Program-made: the position numbers and the translations under genes
The notes under the pieces: generated by a model
Seen by the model: only the letters and a program-made list of their open reading frames with translations
Databases searched by the model: none
Told to the model about the DNA's origin: nothing
Assembly (NCBI RefSeq): GCF_944393015.1
Contig: NZ_CALXYQ010000006.1
Location: forward strand, 42,232 to 106,231
DNA: 64,000 nucleotides
Direction: 5' to 3'
From: an uncultured Brachyspira sp.
Lineage (GTDB): Bacteria > Spirochaetota > Brachyspiria > Brachyspirales > Brachyspiraceae
Part shown: in pieces, positions 19,019 to 27,427 of the stretch
Numbering within the stretch: position 1 is the first letter of the stretch
Layout: each line of letters opens with the position of its first letter

Positions 19019-19774
19019 TTATTTTTTTTCTGTCTCTGTAAGAAAAATGTCCATAGTATCAAGCATTCCAGACATAGTATTATATTTGATTATTTTTCTT
19101 GTTTTATCATCTTTTTCTATATAAGCTGCTATTTTAGGAAGAAATATTGAGAATGGTATTCCTTCTATTTTTATTTCCATTTCATAGCATTCTTTTTCTT
19201 CATTTTGTATTTTTATTTTTTTTATTCCATTATTGAGTATAGATACTCTTATTTTATTATCTTTTGAAGTCATAGGCATGATGATATTCATTTCATTTGT
19301 TGCCTCAAGAGGAAAAGTTCTGGCTATTTGATAGGCTCCGTACATAGAGAATATAGCCAAAGAACCAGGGGCATTTGTATAATTTACTTTGCCTCTTATA
19401 TCGAATGTATGCTCCATAGTACCGAAATCATAATAATCTATTGTTTTATTATAAATGGTTCTCATATTTACTAAATCTATTTTAGAATACATTTCTGATT
19501 TTCTAATATTAGTCATCATACTTTCTTCTAGTAAGAATGGATCTTTTAACTTATTTGTTACATAGCCTTTTATAGAAGTTTCTTTGACATTCCAATATCC
19601 GTTATTGTCTATAGAAGTTTCTGTATATATTATTACGGCATTATTTTTCTTTCCTGATACTCCCTTATGAACAAAGTATTCCTTTTTTTGAAAAGATGGA
19701 ATATTTGTATAAGAGTAGTATTGTGAAAATAAAAATGAATTTAATATAAAAAAAATTATCAATATGTTTTTCAT
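19019..19774 (-). CDS. Secreted or periplasmic protein of unknown function
   Basis: The 251-residue protein has a short hydrophobic leader (IFFILNSFLFSQ) ending in a spirochaete-style cleavage site, so it is probably exported. The mature part is rich in beta-prone and charged segments, with paired statements such as GTMEHTFDIRGKVNYT and NEEKECYEMEIKIEGIPF. This resembles DUF3108-type periplasmic proteins, though I cannot confirm that. The start is preceded by AAGG. It ends 25 nt before the metallo-hydrolase start and seems to head the minus-strand run down to the NUDIX gene. Confidence 0.65.
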   Translation of the reverse strand: MKNILIIFFILNSFLFSQYYSYTNIPSFQKKEYFVHKGVSGKKNNAVIIYTETSIDNNGYWNVKETSIKGYVTNKLKDPFLLEESMMTNIRKSEMYSKIDLVNMRTIYNKTIDYYDFGTMEHTFDIRGKVNYTNAPGSLAIFSMYGAYQIARTFPLEATNEMNIIMPMTSKDNKIRVSILNNGIKKIKIQNEEKECYEMEIKIEGIPFSIFLPKIAAYIEKDDKTRKIIKYNTMSGMLDTMDIFLTETEKK

Positions 19775-19816
19775 TTCAATATAATAACCTTAAAAATACA
19801 AATTTCAATATATATT

Positions 19817-20200
19817 TCATACATTTTTTATTTTTAATATATTGCCTTCAGTATCTATTATGATTATATTACCATTAATTTCTATTTCATATTTATTTTT
19901 TCTTTTAATTATTCTGTATATATTGAAGCTTGTATATTTATATTTTATAGTTTTTATTACTTCTCTTTCAATAATATTATCTTCAGCAAGTTTTTCTACT
20001 ATATTAAATGGTATTTCATTTCCGTTTCCTATTATAGAAGTCCATTCTCCTTTTGTATTAAAATTAATTGAACTTCCGCCTTTAAATACTGCACTATATG
20101 ATGAATTAAATGTTACTTTAAATAAATAGTATTCAGAGAAATATGTTTCTATAAAGTTTCTTGCTTTTTGAGGCAGGCTTTTTGATGAAAGAATATCCAT
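19817..20200 (-). CDS. PepSY-like (DUF2874 type) protein, copy 1
   Basis: The 127-residue protein has the pattern LPQKARNFIETYFSEY, then a YSAVFKGGSSINFNTKGEWTSI core, and an ending NGNIIIIDTEGNILKIKN. This matches putative beta-lactamase-inhibitor-like PepSY-like proteins (two repeats of a beta-rich fold). It lacks the N-terminal signal found in its paralogue at 20931, so it is either cytoplasmic or shortened. The ATG has AAGGA upstream. It follows the small gene 20233-20376 by 32 nt and is probably co-transcribed with it. Function unknown; exported relatives often bind cell-envelope partners. Confidence 0.7.
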   Translation of the reverse strand: MDILSSKSLPQKARNFIETYFSEYYLFKVTFNSSYSAVFKGGSSINFNTKGEWTSIIGNGNEIPFNIVEKLAEDNIIEREVIKTIKYKYTSFNIYRIIKRKNKYEIEINGNIIIIDTEGNILKIKNV

Positions 20201-20232
20201 AATTATCCTTATTACAGTTAATAGAAATTAAT

Positions 20233-20376
20233 TTATTTATTTTCTTCGTTCTTTTCTTTTTCTATCATATCTTCTAAATATGCCTTTAAGAAAATATAAT
20301 TGTGAACATCTGCAAGATTTTGATTATTGTCGATTTTTTTGTTTAGAAATTCCACTAATTCTTCTTTTGTTTTCAT
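20233..20376 (-). CDS. Small acidic-basic helical protein, 47 residues
   Basis: ATG at 20376 follows AAAGGAGC with good spacing. The frame runs 47 codons to TAA at 20233. The product starts MKTKEELVEFLNKKID and ends EKEKNEENK. It is strongly charged, predicted helical, with no membrane segment. A promoter-like TTGACA (20446-20441), 17-bp spacer and TATTGT (20423-20418) lie upstream. The left-end promoter of repeat copy B also points this way. Family unknown. The clean ribosome site and codon use make it likely real. Confidence 0.65.
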   Translation of the reverse strand: MKTKEELVEFLNKKIDNNQNLADVHNYIFLKAYLEDMIEKEKNEENK

Positions 20377-20551
20377 ATAAGCTCCTTTAATAATTTAAGT
20401 AATAATTTTTGGGTTAAACAATATAATATTATTTGCAGTATGTCAATCTATAATTAGTATATAGAATTGTTTAAAATAGAGTATCAAAAATGTATTCGAA
20501 GCCAAATAATTTTAACTTTTTTATAAATACTTATTATTTATCAATTGTGAT

Positions 20552-20876
20552 TATATACTGAAAATTTTTAAGTTTGTCAATTTTTATATTGTTCTTTTTC
20601 CCGCCGCAAAAAGAACCAAAAAGTGCAAATGTAAAATTAATACTAAATCATATTGACTTTGTTTTACATGTATATAAATTATTAATTTAAGATAAAATAT
20701 AGCCCTTCGCCGTAGGCGGGCTGTGCCTGCTTCTCGCTGTAGGCGTACTTCGTATGTGGCACGCCACAGGCAACTCCCTACGGTCGCAAAAGAAGTGGGG
20801 TCTGTGGCAAAGCCCCAGATATAACAACAAAAATATAAATTGGTTTTTTGACAAAATGTAATTGTTTAGGTATATA
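20552..20876. repeat. Dispersed intergenic repeat with outward promoter ends, copy B
   Basis: About 325 bp. Left end read leftward: TTGACA 20580-20575, 17-bp spacer, TATATA 20557-20552. Right end: TTGACA 20848-20853, 17-bp spacer, TATATA 20871-20876. A G+C-rich middle of about 120 bp (about 20700-20820) contrasts sharply with its surroundings. A hairpin with arms GTTCTTTTT/AAAAAGAAC lies near the left end. Positions 20552-20796 are, by eye, an exact reverse complement of 25315-25559 in copy D. The left promoter reads toward the 47-residue gene. Confidence 0.9.
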
Positions 20877-20930
20877 TAATAATTTACTGTTTAAATATCA
20901 TATTTTTATAAAAAAATTATAGTATTATTT

Positions 20931-21386
20931 TTAGGCTTTTTTTGTTTTTAAAATATTTCCGTCATAATCTATATAGATGTAATATGCATTATCTACTTTA
21001 AATTCATAGCCTTTGCTTCTTTTATATATATTATTTATGTTTGTATATTTGTTTTTTATGATATTCATAATTTTACTGTCAATAAATTTTTCAGCTGTAC
21101 TTATCTGTATTATTTTTCTATTTCCTATTATAGAAGTCCATTCGCCTTTTCTATTAAAGTTTATAGATGAACCGCCTTTAAAAATAACCATATAATGAGT
21201 GGATACTGCAGCACTATACACTTCATATTCGTTAAAGTATGTATTTACGAATTCCTGAATATTATTAGGAAGAGAGGTATATGGTACAAACTGAATATTT
21301 CTTTCATCATCGAAAAATAAAAATGAGGAGGACACTATATATAATATTAATATTAAAAAATAAAATTTTATATTATATTTTTTCAT
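20931..21386 (-). CDS. Exported PepSY-like (DUF2874 type) protein, copy 2
   Basis: The 151-residue protein starts with a hydrophobic leader (FYFLILILYIVSSSFLFF), then the same plan as copy 1: LPNNIQEFVNTYFNEYEVY, MVIFKGGSSINFNRKGEWTS and a final YIYIDYDGNILKTK. It is a clear paralogue of 19817-20200 with a signal or anchor retained. The start has GGCGGA upstream. The left-end promoter of repeat copy C (TTGACA, 17 bp, TATATA) lies about 33 nt upstream of its ATG in the sense direction and is the best promoter candidate. Function unknown. Confidence 0.72.
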   Translation of the reverse strand: MKKYNIKFYFLILILYIVSSSFLFFDDERNIQFVPYTSLPNNIQEFVNTYFNEYEVYSAAVSTHYMVIFKGGSSINFNRKGEWTSIIGNRKIIQISTAEKFIDSKIMNIIKNKYTNINNIYKRSKGYEFKVDNAYYIYIDYDGNILKTKKA

Positions 21387-21418
21387 AATATTTTCCGCCT
21401 TATATTAATAATTTTAAA

Positions 21419-21712
21419 TATATACTGAAACAAATATATTTTGTCAAAAATTATTTTATTATTTTTATTATTTGTGGGGACTAGCCCCCACACCCCCAGT
21501 TCTTTTGTTGCCACAAAGAAGCTATATCCTCGACAAGCTCAGATACGCTTCGCGAAAGGCTATATTTAAACTTAAATGTAATAAATTATTTTACATGTAA
21601 TACAATTTTAGTATGATTTATCACTAATTTTATATTTGCACTTTTTGCAACTTTTTGCGGCGGGAAAAAGTTGAATAAAAGAATTGACAAACTTAAACAT
21701 TTTCAGTATATA
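21419..21712. repeat. Dispersed intergenic repeat with outward promoter ends, copy C
   Basis: About 294 bp. Left end read leftward: TTGACA 21447-21442, 17-bp spacer, TATATA 21424-21419, driving the PepSY-like gene. Right end: TTGACA 21684-21689, 17-bp spacer, TATATA 21707-21712. The interior has the GTGGGGACTAGCCCCCAC hairpin and a hairpin with arms CAACTTTTT and AAAAAGTTG around GCGGCGGG. Confidence 0.88.
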
Positions 21713-21853
21713 ACAATTTTTGGAACTATAAACGCATACATTCTGATGCAAAATTATGATACAACGTTTTTTTACTTCAAAAAATTAAGGAATACTTAAA
21801 TTCAATATCTATGTCATCTGTGCATATATTGGTATATGTAAAAAATATATAAA

Positions 21854-21890
21854 AAAATAGGCTGTATAATTAAAATATAAAGCCTATTTT
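21854..21890 (-). terminator. Terminator of the Ser/Asn-rich lipoprotein gene
   Basis: Arms 21854-21863 and 21881-21890 pair perfectly (AAAATAGGCT/AGCCTATTTT) around a 17-nt loop. A-runs on the left give T-runs for minus-strand transcripts. It lies 28 nt past the lipoprotein stop. Confidence 0.75.
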
Positions 21891-21917
21891 AAATTACTCA
21901 GTTAATAATTAATATAA

Positions 21918-22445
21918 TTAATTTTTTTGAAGTTTATACAATCTATCAGTTTCATAATAATATTTTATATTTTCACTTTTATCAAAGATTATAAACTGAA
22001 ACTCTGTTATAGAATCATTTTCAACTTTCATAGTTAATGTATATTCACCTCTATAATCACTTGAATAATATGTATGTTTAGAATTATCCAACTTAATATT
22101 ATTAAAATAAAAATGAGTTGGTATATTCACTACAGCACTTTTATCTTTTTCATTAATATCAACATACACATTTTCAGGGTCAAATTCTGTAAGTTCTGTT
22201 CCATCCAATTTTTTAGCAATTGATTTTGCTTTTCCTCTAAATTCTACATAACCATCATCTTCAAAATTTGGTTCTGAAGTTTTATTTTCACTGCTGCTTA
22301 TATCATTCTTAGAAGAAGTATTATCTGAATCAGCATTATTTTTTGTTACATTATCAGTATTTTGAAGAGGATTAGCAGGGTTATTTTTGGTACATGATGC
22401 CGCAAATAGAATTATCATTATAATTAAAAATATTTTTATTTTCAT
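21918..22445 (-). CDS. Putative lipoprotein
   Basis: The 175-residue protein has a hydrophobic leader followed by the lipobox FAASC, with Cys about 18. A low-complexity Ser/Asn/Asp/Lys linker of about 40 residues follows. The C-terminal domain of about 110 residues is beta-rich, with YVEFRGKAKSIAKKLDG, FYFNNIKLD and YRGEYTLTMKVENDS. The domain is not one I recognise. It is a single-gene unit with its own terminator, next to repeat copy C. Likely membrane-anchored and facing the periplasm or cell surface. Confidence 0.75.
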   Translation of the reverse strand: MKIKIFLIIMIILFAASCTKNNPANPLQNTDNVTKNNADSDNTSSKNDISSSENKTSEPNFEDDGYVEFRGKAKSIAKKLDGTELTEFDPENVYVDINEKDKSAVVNIPTHFYFNNIKLDNSKHTYYSSDYRGEYTLTMKVENDSITEFQFIIFDKSENIKYYYETDRLYKLQKN

Positions 22446-22520
22446 TTTTTATTTCCTTTATTTTTTATATGTCTTAAATATAATATTTTTATATTAGAAG
22501 TCAAATTTATTTTCATAAAA

Positions 22521-22655
22521 ATGAATTTTTATGAAACGGATAATATTAGTAAATTTAAAAGTTTTATTGAAAATAGTAATATATCTTTACTAAAAAATAA
22601 AAATTATTGCACAGGTGCTATAGATATTGCATTTAGGAATTCCTTAATTTCTTAA
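22521..22655 (+). other. Possible truncated gene start running into the IS remnant
   Basis: A frame of 44 codons from ATG 22521 (starting MNFYETDNISKFKSFIENS) stops at 22653-22655, inside the IS end. It has no visible ribosome site. The composition looks coding, so it could be a gene start cut off by the insertion, but chance is not excluded. Confidence 0.25.
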
Positions 22656-23638
22656 AGTATATCATAGGCGTATCATAATTTTGCATTAGAATGTATTCTT
22701 TTATGATTCCAAAAATTATTATATTTCCTTAGTTTTAGATTAGCTTTCTCTAAAGTTAATTCTTTTGTACAAAAGTCATAAAATTCTTTTTGGTCTCGGT
22801 TATGTGTACTTTCTACTACTCCATCGCTCTGCGTGCCTGCGGCAATACCAAGGACTAGCAACTGGGCTATAAACTCTTTTGATGTGTTTATTTTTACAAA
22901 AATTATCTAGCGGATGCTCTGTTTCAAAAAAATGCTTACGATAGGTGAATTCTGTGCCATTGTCTGTTTGAATACAATGAACACGAAAAGGAAAATATTT
23001 CAGCATACGTTTGGTAAAATCAATAGTACTTTCTGGTGTTTTTTCAGCATATAAATATCTAAAGCTCATTCTTGTTGCTATATCTACAGCAGTAAATTGA
23101 TAATAACGTATTTCCCCAAAGAAAGCATATTTTACATCTGTTTGTACCTTTTCCCCCGCTTCTTTTATATAAATAGCATGCTTTCCTTTATGTTTTTTTC
23201 TTATTTTCTTCTTTCTATTTTGATAGAGATTATAATCTTTGAGGATTGTTTCAATAGCTGTAGTGCCTATTGTAATATTTTCTTTTTCTAAGAGTTTTTT
23301 AATTTTTAGCTTACCATATTTGTATTTCTTACGAACTTCTATTACTTTATTAATAATCTTTTTCTTTTTAAGCTTATTAGGACTATTTTTGGGTTTCCTA
23401 CTCTTACTTTCTACAGTTCCTGTTTCTTATAATTTCTTCTTCCAATAGTAATAAGTTCTTATGCTAATATTAAATTTGAGAGCCTGAACTTTTTTATTTT
23501 TAGCTTTATTAATAGTTAATACTATCTTTTTTTCTGATTTGTATTATATTGTTTCATAGGTATTCCTTTTTATTTTTTTGCTAATTTAATTATAAGGAAT
23601 ACCTGCTTTTTTTAAACTAAAAAGTGTGCAATATCTAT
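22620..23638 (-). mobile_element. Degenerate insertion sequence, about 1.02 kb
   Basis: The 12-bp sequence ATAGATATTGCA at 22620-22631 is repeated as its reverse complement at 23627-23638, giving terminal inverted repeats. Matching bases outside them (GGTGCT versus GGAGTA) suggest the true ends may lie about 6 bp further out. Between them lies one broken DDE transposase on the minus strand. No target duplication is certain. The right end stops about 40 bp before the MATE gene promoter. Confidence 0.75.
22633..23556 (-). pseudogene. Broken DDE transposase (IS481/IS3-like integrase core)
   Basis: Joining frames gives a recognisable transposase. There is an N-terminal helix-turn-helix region (KAKNKKVQALKFNISIRTYY), a basic linker, then a DDE core with QTDVKYAFFGE (first Asp), CIQTDNGTEF (second Asp) and SDGVVESTHNRDQKEFYDF (Glu). 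It ends YDTPMIYFKKLRNS. The frame is disrupted near the start, by an in-frame stop after YYYWKKKL, by a shift around 22840-22870 (before the Glu motif), and by another near 22673. It therefore cannot make an active enzyme. The order HTH then rve-type core fits IS481 or IS3 relatives. Confidence 0.8.
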
Positions 23639-23665
23639 TACTCCTAAACAATAAAAAGTAAAAAA

Positions 23666-23728
23666 TCGTACTTTTTCTATTGACAAACAAATAAACATGT
23701 ATATAATACTTCATTACTAATAGTACGA
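23666..23728 (+). promoter_or_regulatory. MATE gene promoter flanked by an inverted repeat
   Basis: TTGACA at 23680-23685, a 16-bp spacer and TATAAT at 23702-23707. TCGTACT at 23666-23672 and its reverse complement AGTACGA at 23722-23728 bracket the promoter, which could be paired operator sites. Confidence 0.75.
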
Positions 23729-23757
23729 AATAAGACTATATTTAAAAGGAGTTTATT

Positions 23758-25104
23758 ATGATGAATATTCAAAAAATGGATAAGTCTTTTTTCAAATATG
23801 TTTTACCTGCTATAGTATCAACTATGCTTGGAGGATTTTATATAGTTGTAGATGGTTTTTTCGTTGGTAATTCTATGGGAGATATTGGGCTTACTGCTAT
23901 TAATTTAGTTTATCCTATAGGTACTTTGCTTATGGCTGTAGCTATTATGCTTGGTATGGGAGGCTCGGTTATAATGTCAACATATCTCGGAGAGGGTAAT
24001 ATAGAAGGATTTAATAAGGCTAAAGTAAATACCTTTATTTCTTTAATATTAGCTAGTATAATATTAACGGTTGTTCTTCTTTTATTAAAAAACAGTCTTA
24101 TATATTTGCTTGGTGCAAGAGATGAAGTATTTAAACAGGCTGATTCATATATTACCACTATAATTTTAGGGGGCAGTTTTCAAATAATATCATTCGGTTC
24201 TATGCCTATAATAAGAAATTCAGGAAAAACTATTCATGCCATGAGTTTTATGGGAGTTGGACTTATAACAAATATTATTCTTGATTATTTATTTTTAATG
24301 GTTTTTAGATTAGAGATGTTTGGTGCTGCTTTAGCTACTATAATAGCTCAAGGATTAGTTGCTTTGATAGCTGTTTATTATTTATTTATAAGAAAGAAAA
24401 ATAGAACAAAAATAAAATTATCAGATTTTGATTTATCTATGACAAAGAGAGCTTTGCAAATAGGATTATCTCCATTTGGTTTGGTAATGGCTCCTTCTCT
24501 TATAGTGATATTTAATAATCTTCAATGCATCAAATACGGCGGATATTTAGGAACTACTGCATACTCTGTAATGAATTATATATACGGCTCTATTTTGCAT
24601 TTGTTTGAGGGAGTTGCAGAGGGCTGTCAGCCTATGATAAGTTATTTTAAAGGTGCATGCAGAAATGATCTTATGAGAAAAGTATTTAAAAAAGGCATAT
24701 TATTTGATATTATACTTGGGGCTTTTCTTATGATAATAGTATTGATTTTTAGAAATAAACTAGGAATATTATTCGGTGCATCCATAGAAACTAATGCTAT
24801 AATAAGTTTAGGGCTTCCTATAATATCAGCTGCATTTATACTTCAGCCCATAGTAAGGCTTGGAACTGCATATTTTTATTCATCAGGAGAAAGCAGATAT
24901 TCTACACTTTTAACATATATAGACCCTTTACTTGTAAGTCCTTTATGTATATTGGTACTTCCTTTATTTTTGAAACTTAATGGTGTATGGTTTGCCGTAC
25001 CTGTATCACAATTAATATTAGCTATTATATTTTTATTTATCTTTTATAATACAAATTTAAAGAATGATAATTTAATTAATAAAGCAGTTTATCAAAATGA
25101 ATAG
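23758..25104 (+). CDS. MATE-family efflux transporter
   Basis: The 448-residue protein has 12 predicted membrane segments in two similar halves and starts, like many NorM/MepA-type MATE proteins, with KYVLPAIVSTMLGGFYIVVD. It also has AVAIMLGMGGSVIMSTYLG, VFRLEMFGAALATIIAQG and HLFEGVAEGCQPMISY. Such transporters export cationic drugs or metabolites in exchange for Na+ or H+. The ATG follows AAAGGAG. It has a consensus promoter and a strong terminator, so is a single-gene unit. The inverted repeat around its promoter suggests control by a regulator that is not adjacent. Confidence 0.93.
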   Translation: MMNIQKMDKSFFKYVLPAIVSTMLGGFYIVVDGFFVGNSMGDIGLTAINLVYPIGTLLMAVAIMLGMGGSVIMSTYLGEGNIEGFNKAKVNTFISLILASIILTVVLLLLKNSLIYLLGARDEVFKQADSYITTIILGGSFQIISFGSMPIIRNSGKTIHAMSFMGVGLITNIILDYLFLMVFRLEMFGAALATIIAQGLVALIAVYYLFIRKKNRTKIKLSDFDLSMTKRALQIGLSPFGLVMAPSLIVIFNNLQCIKYGGYLGTTAYSVMNYIYGSILHLFEGVAEGCQPMISYFKGACRNDLMRKVFKKGILFDIILGAFLMIIVLIFRNKLGILFGASIETNAIISLGLPIISAAFILQPIVRLGTAYFYSSGESRYSTLLTYIDPLLVSPLCILVLPLFLKLNGVWFAVPVSQLILAIIFLFIFYNTNLKNDNLINKAVYQNE

Positions 25105-25116
25105 TTAATATAAAAA

Positions 25117-25163
25117 TATAGGCTTTAAATAATAATCAATATTTATATTATTTAAAGCCTATA
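25117..25163. terminator. Long perfect hairpin terminator after the MATE gene
   Basis: An 18-bp perfect stem (25117-25134 with 25146-25163) and 11-nt loop lie 13 nt after the MATE stop. An A-run on the left makes it also suitable for minus-strand transcripts. Confidence 0.85.
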
Positions 25164-25178
25164 ATTATATTCTTTTAA

Positions 25179-25559
25179 TATATACCTAAACAACTATATT
25201 TTTTCAAAATAAATTTATATTTTTGTTTTGATATCTGGGGCTTTGCTGTGAAGCACACAGTCGTGCCGCGAAGCGTACCCGGACGAAGTCCACCTACGGT
25301 GAGGGTAAGCCCCAACTTCTTTTGCGACCGTAGGGAGTTGCCTGTGGCGTGCCACATACGAAGTACGCCTACAGCGAGAAGCAGGCACAGCCCGCCTACG
25401 GCGAAGGGCTATATTTTATCTTAAATTAATAATTTATATACATGTAAAACAAAGTCAATATGATTTAGTATTAATTTTACATTTGCACTTTTTGGTTCTT
25501 TTTGCGGCGGGAAAAAGAACAATATAAAAATTGACAAACTTAAAAATTTTCAGTATATA
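25179..25559. repeat. Dispersed intergenic repeat with outward promoter ends, copy D
   Basis: About 381 bp, the longest copy, in reverse orientation to copy B. Right end: TTGACA 25531-25536, 17-bp spacer, TATATA 25554-25559. Left end read leftward: TTGAAA 25207-25202, 17-bp spacer, TATATA 25184-25179. It has the G+C-rich middle of copy B plus about 60 extra bases. 25315-25559 matches copy B exactly in reverse complement as read. Confidence 0.9.
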
Positions 25560-25563
25560 TTAT

Positions 25564-26541
25564 TTAAAAAATTATTGAAGATATTAGCATAGAAATAAGT
25601 TTAATTATTATTAATGCTGCTAAAGCAAATATAGCGGAAGTTAATATTAATTTATTAGCTTTTTCTATATGATTAGAATTTAAATCTTCTAAATATTCTC
25701 CTACTAATGTTCTGTCATATATTTCACCGTCTTTTATATATTCGCCTCCAAGTTCTATATTCATAGCACCGGCAATACCTGCTTCTAATCTTGCTTTATT
25801 ATTTTTACCGTCTTTTCTCAAAACAGAAAATGCATTTTTATATTCATATCTAAAGAATATAGATGTAATAATACAAATCAAGGCAGTAAAGAATGAAGGA
25901 ATTATATTTAATATATAAGATAATTTTATATTAAATATTCCGAATATATCATCACTTTTATTTTCATCTATGTATATAGTATCTGAAGAACTTTCAGAAA
26001 GTACATATATAACTTTATAAGCTATACATAGAGGAGCCCCACCTAATAATAAAAATATAGATGGATATATATAATCTTCAGCAATGCTTATTATCGTATA
26101 TTCTATTGTATTTTTTATCATTTGATCATCTTCAATGTCTTCTGTATCCACTTCAGCATTTTCTTTCAAAAGAGATTTAGCTTTTTTAATATCATTTGTT
26201 ATCATACTATGATATATATAAGAACTTATTTCCAAAGGCTTTCTAATGCCTAATGTTATATAACATAAAGCGAGTTCTATTATTAATCCTAATATAAAAT
26301 GTACTTTATACAAAAATGTTAAAAGAAAGAATGGAATTAAAAAGCCTATAGCTATAAGTATTAAAGAAGATAATATTCCTATTATATAGGCTAATATTTT
26401 ATTGTTAGGATTTCCTTTTTTTCTAAATAAATCTTCAGCTATGAAATGAAGTCTTGATACAAATACAAAAGGATCAAATTTAATATTCTTTATAAATATA
26501 TTTAAAAGAAAAGATATAGGCAGTATTAATAATATTTCCAT
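25564..26541 (-). CDS. CbiB/CobD-like adenosylcobinamide-phosphate synthase, divergent
   Basis: The 325-residue membrane protein follows the CbiB plan. It has hydrophobic N-terminal segments with FDPFVFVSRLHFIAEDLFRK, a central NTIEYTIISIAEDYIYPSIF and GGAPLCIAYKVIYV, and the C-terminal ARLEAGIAGAMNIELGGEY with EIYDRTLVGE. CbiB attaches aminopropanol or its phosphate to adenosylcobyric acid in B12 synthesis. Several positions usually invariant are altered (NTLDxMVGY region replaced), so activity is uncertain. It lies 45 nt after a phosphatase gene of the alpha-ribazole phosphatase type, which supports the assignment. Confidence 0.75.
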   Translation of the reverse strand: MEILLILPISFLLNIFIKNIKFDPFVFVSRLHFIAEDLFRKKGNPNNKILAYIIGILSSLILIAIGFLIPFFLLTFLYKVHFILGLIIELALCYITLGIRKPLEISSYIYHSMITNDIKKAKSLLKENAEVDTEDIEDDQMIKNTIEYTIISIAEDYIYPSIFLLLGGAPLCIAYKVIYVLSESSSDTIYIDENKSDDIFGIFNIKLSYILNIIPSFFTALICIITSIFFRYEYKNAFSVLRKDGKNNKARLEAGIAGAMNIELGGEYIKDGEIYDRTLVGEYLEDLNSNHIEKANKLILTSAIFALAALIIIKLISMLISSIIF

Positions 26542-26585
26542 GTTATTTATTCCAATAAAAGTTATTACTAATAATCATCGTAAAA

Positions 26586-27170
26586 TTACAGCTTTTCTAT
26601 AATATTTATATTATTTTTATCATCTATTTCCGCATAATATCCGCATCCGTTTTGTAAAAGATAATCATAAAAATTTAGTTTTTGCTTATCGTATCTGCTG
26701 AATATTGACATAATAACCCCACCATGAGTAACTACAGCAGTATAATCTAAATTATTTTTCTTCATATCTTCTATTATATATAAATAGGCTTTTTCTGTTC
26801 TGTTAAAGAAATTTTCAGAAGTTTCTCCGTTTGGTACATTGCTTTTCCAATTAGTTCTAAAGAATTCTTTATAGTAAGGATTATTTTTTAATTCATCATG
26901 ATTTTTTCCTTCAAAATCTCCAAAACTCCTTTCTTTCAAATCATTTATAATTTCTTTATTCATATCATTGAAATATATATCAGCTGTTTCTAGGCATCTT
27001 TTCATAGGGCTGCAATATAGTTTTTGAATAGGTTTATGTTTTTCTATTATATTTTTTTTATTAATTAATACTTCTTTACCAGATTCAGACAATGGAGCAT
27101 CGGTAGAACCAAGCCATCTTCCTTCAGCATTTAATTGAGTTTGACCATGGCGTATAAATAGTATTTTCAT
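26586..27170 (-). CDS. Histidine phosphatase, alpha-ribazole phosphatase (CobC)-like
   Basis: The 194-residue protein has the phosphoglycerate-mutase-family catalytic motif IRHGQTQLNAEGRWLG at the N-terminus, the second arginine-containing SPMKRCLETA, ERSFGDFEGKNHDEL, and the late VVTHGGVIMSIFSR with the second catalytic His. CobC-type enzymes remove the 5' phosphate of alpha-ribazole or cobalamin phosphate. That specificity is inferred from the CbiB-like neighbour, since the family has many substrates. The start has GGAG. It is the first gene of a two-gene unit. Confidence 0.82.
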   Translation of the reverse strand: MKILFIRHGQTQLNAEGRWLGSTDAPLSESGKEVLINKKNIIEKHKPIQKLYCSPMKRCLETADIYFNDMNKEIINDLKERSFGDFEGKNHDELKNNPYYKEFFRTNWKSNVPNGETSENFFNRTEKAYLYIIEDMKKNNLDYTAVVTHGGVIMSIFSRYDKQKLNFYDYLLQNGCGYYAEIDDKNNINIIEKL

Positions 27171-27351
27171 GTGATACTCCGACTATAATATTTTATTTTC
27201 TTAGATAATATTAACATTATAATAATAGTTTATTTTTTTTCAATAATATAATGTAATTTTTTAATAATAATGTATTAAACAATAGTGTTTTTATTTTTTA
27301 AAAAATTATAATATAGGTGCGGTATGTATAAAAAATACTGTGAAAAATGAA

Positions 27352-27380
27352 TTGACAATTTATCTAATTTGGGTTATAAT
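27352..27380 (+). promoter_or_regulatory. Consensus sigma-70 promoter of the pyrophosphatase gene
   Basis: TTGACA 27352-27357, exactly 17 bp, then TATAAT 27375-27380. It is a perfect match to consensus, 48 nt before the chosen ATG, which suits a highly expressed gene. Confidence 0.88.
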
Positions 27381-27427
27381 CAATAACTGTACAAAATCTA
27401 ACAAAATTCAAAAATAGGGGTATGTGT

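Noticed and set aside
25175..25357. 60-codon frame inside repeat copy D (and a 73-codon frame in copy E at 35237)
   Set aside because: The frames are not kept between copies, so the repeats do not seem to encode a protein.
25179..25559. Riboswitch (cobalamin type) near the CbiB-like gene
   Set aside because: The structured G+C-rich sequence belongs to the dispersed repeat and lies at the 3' side of the gene, not in its leader.
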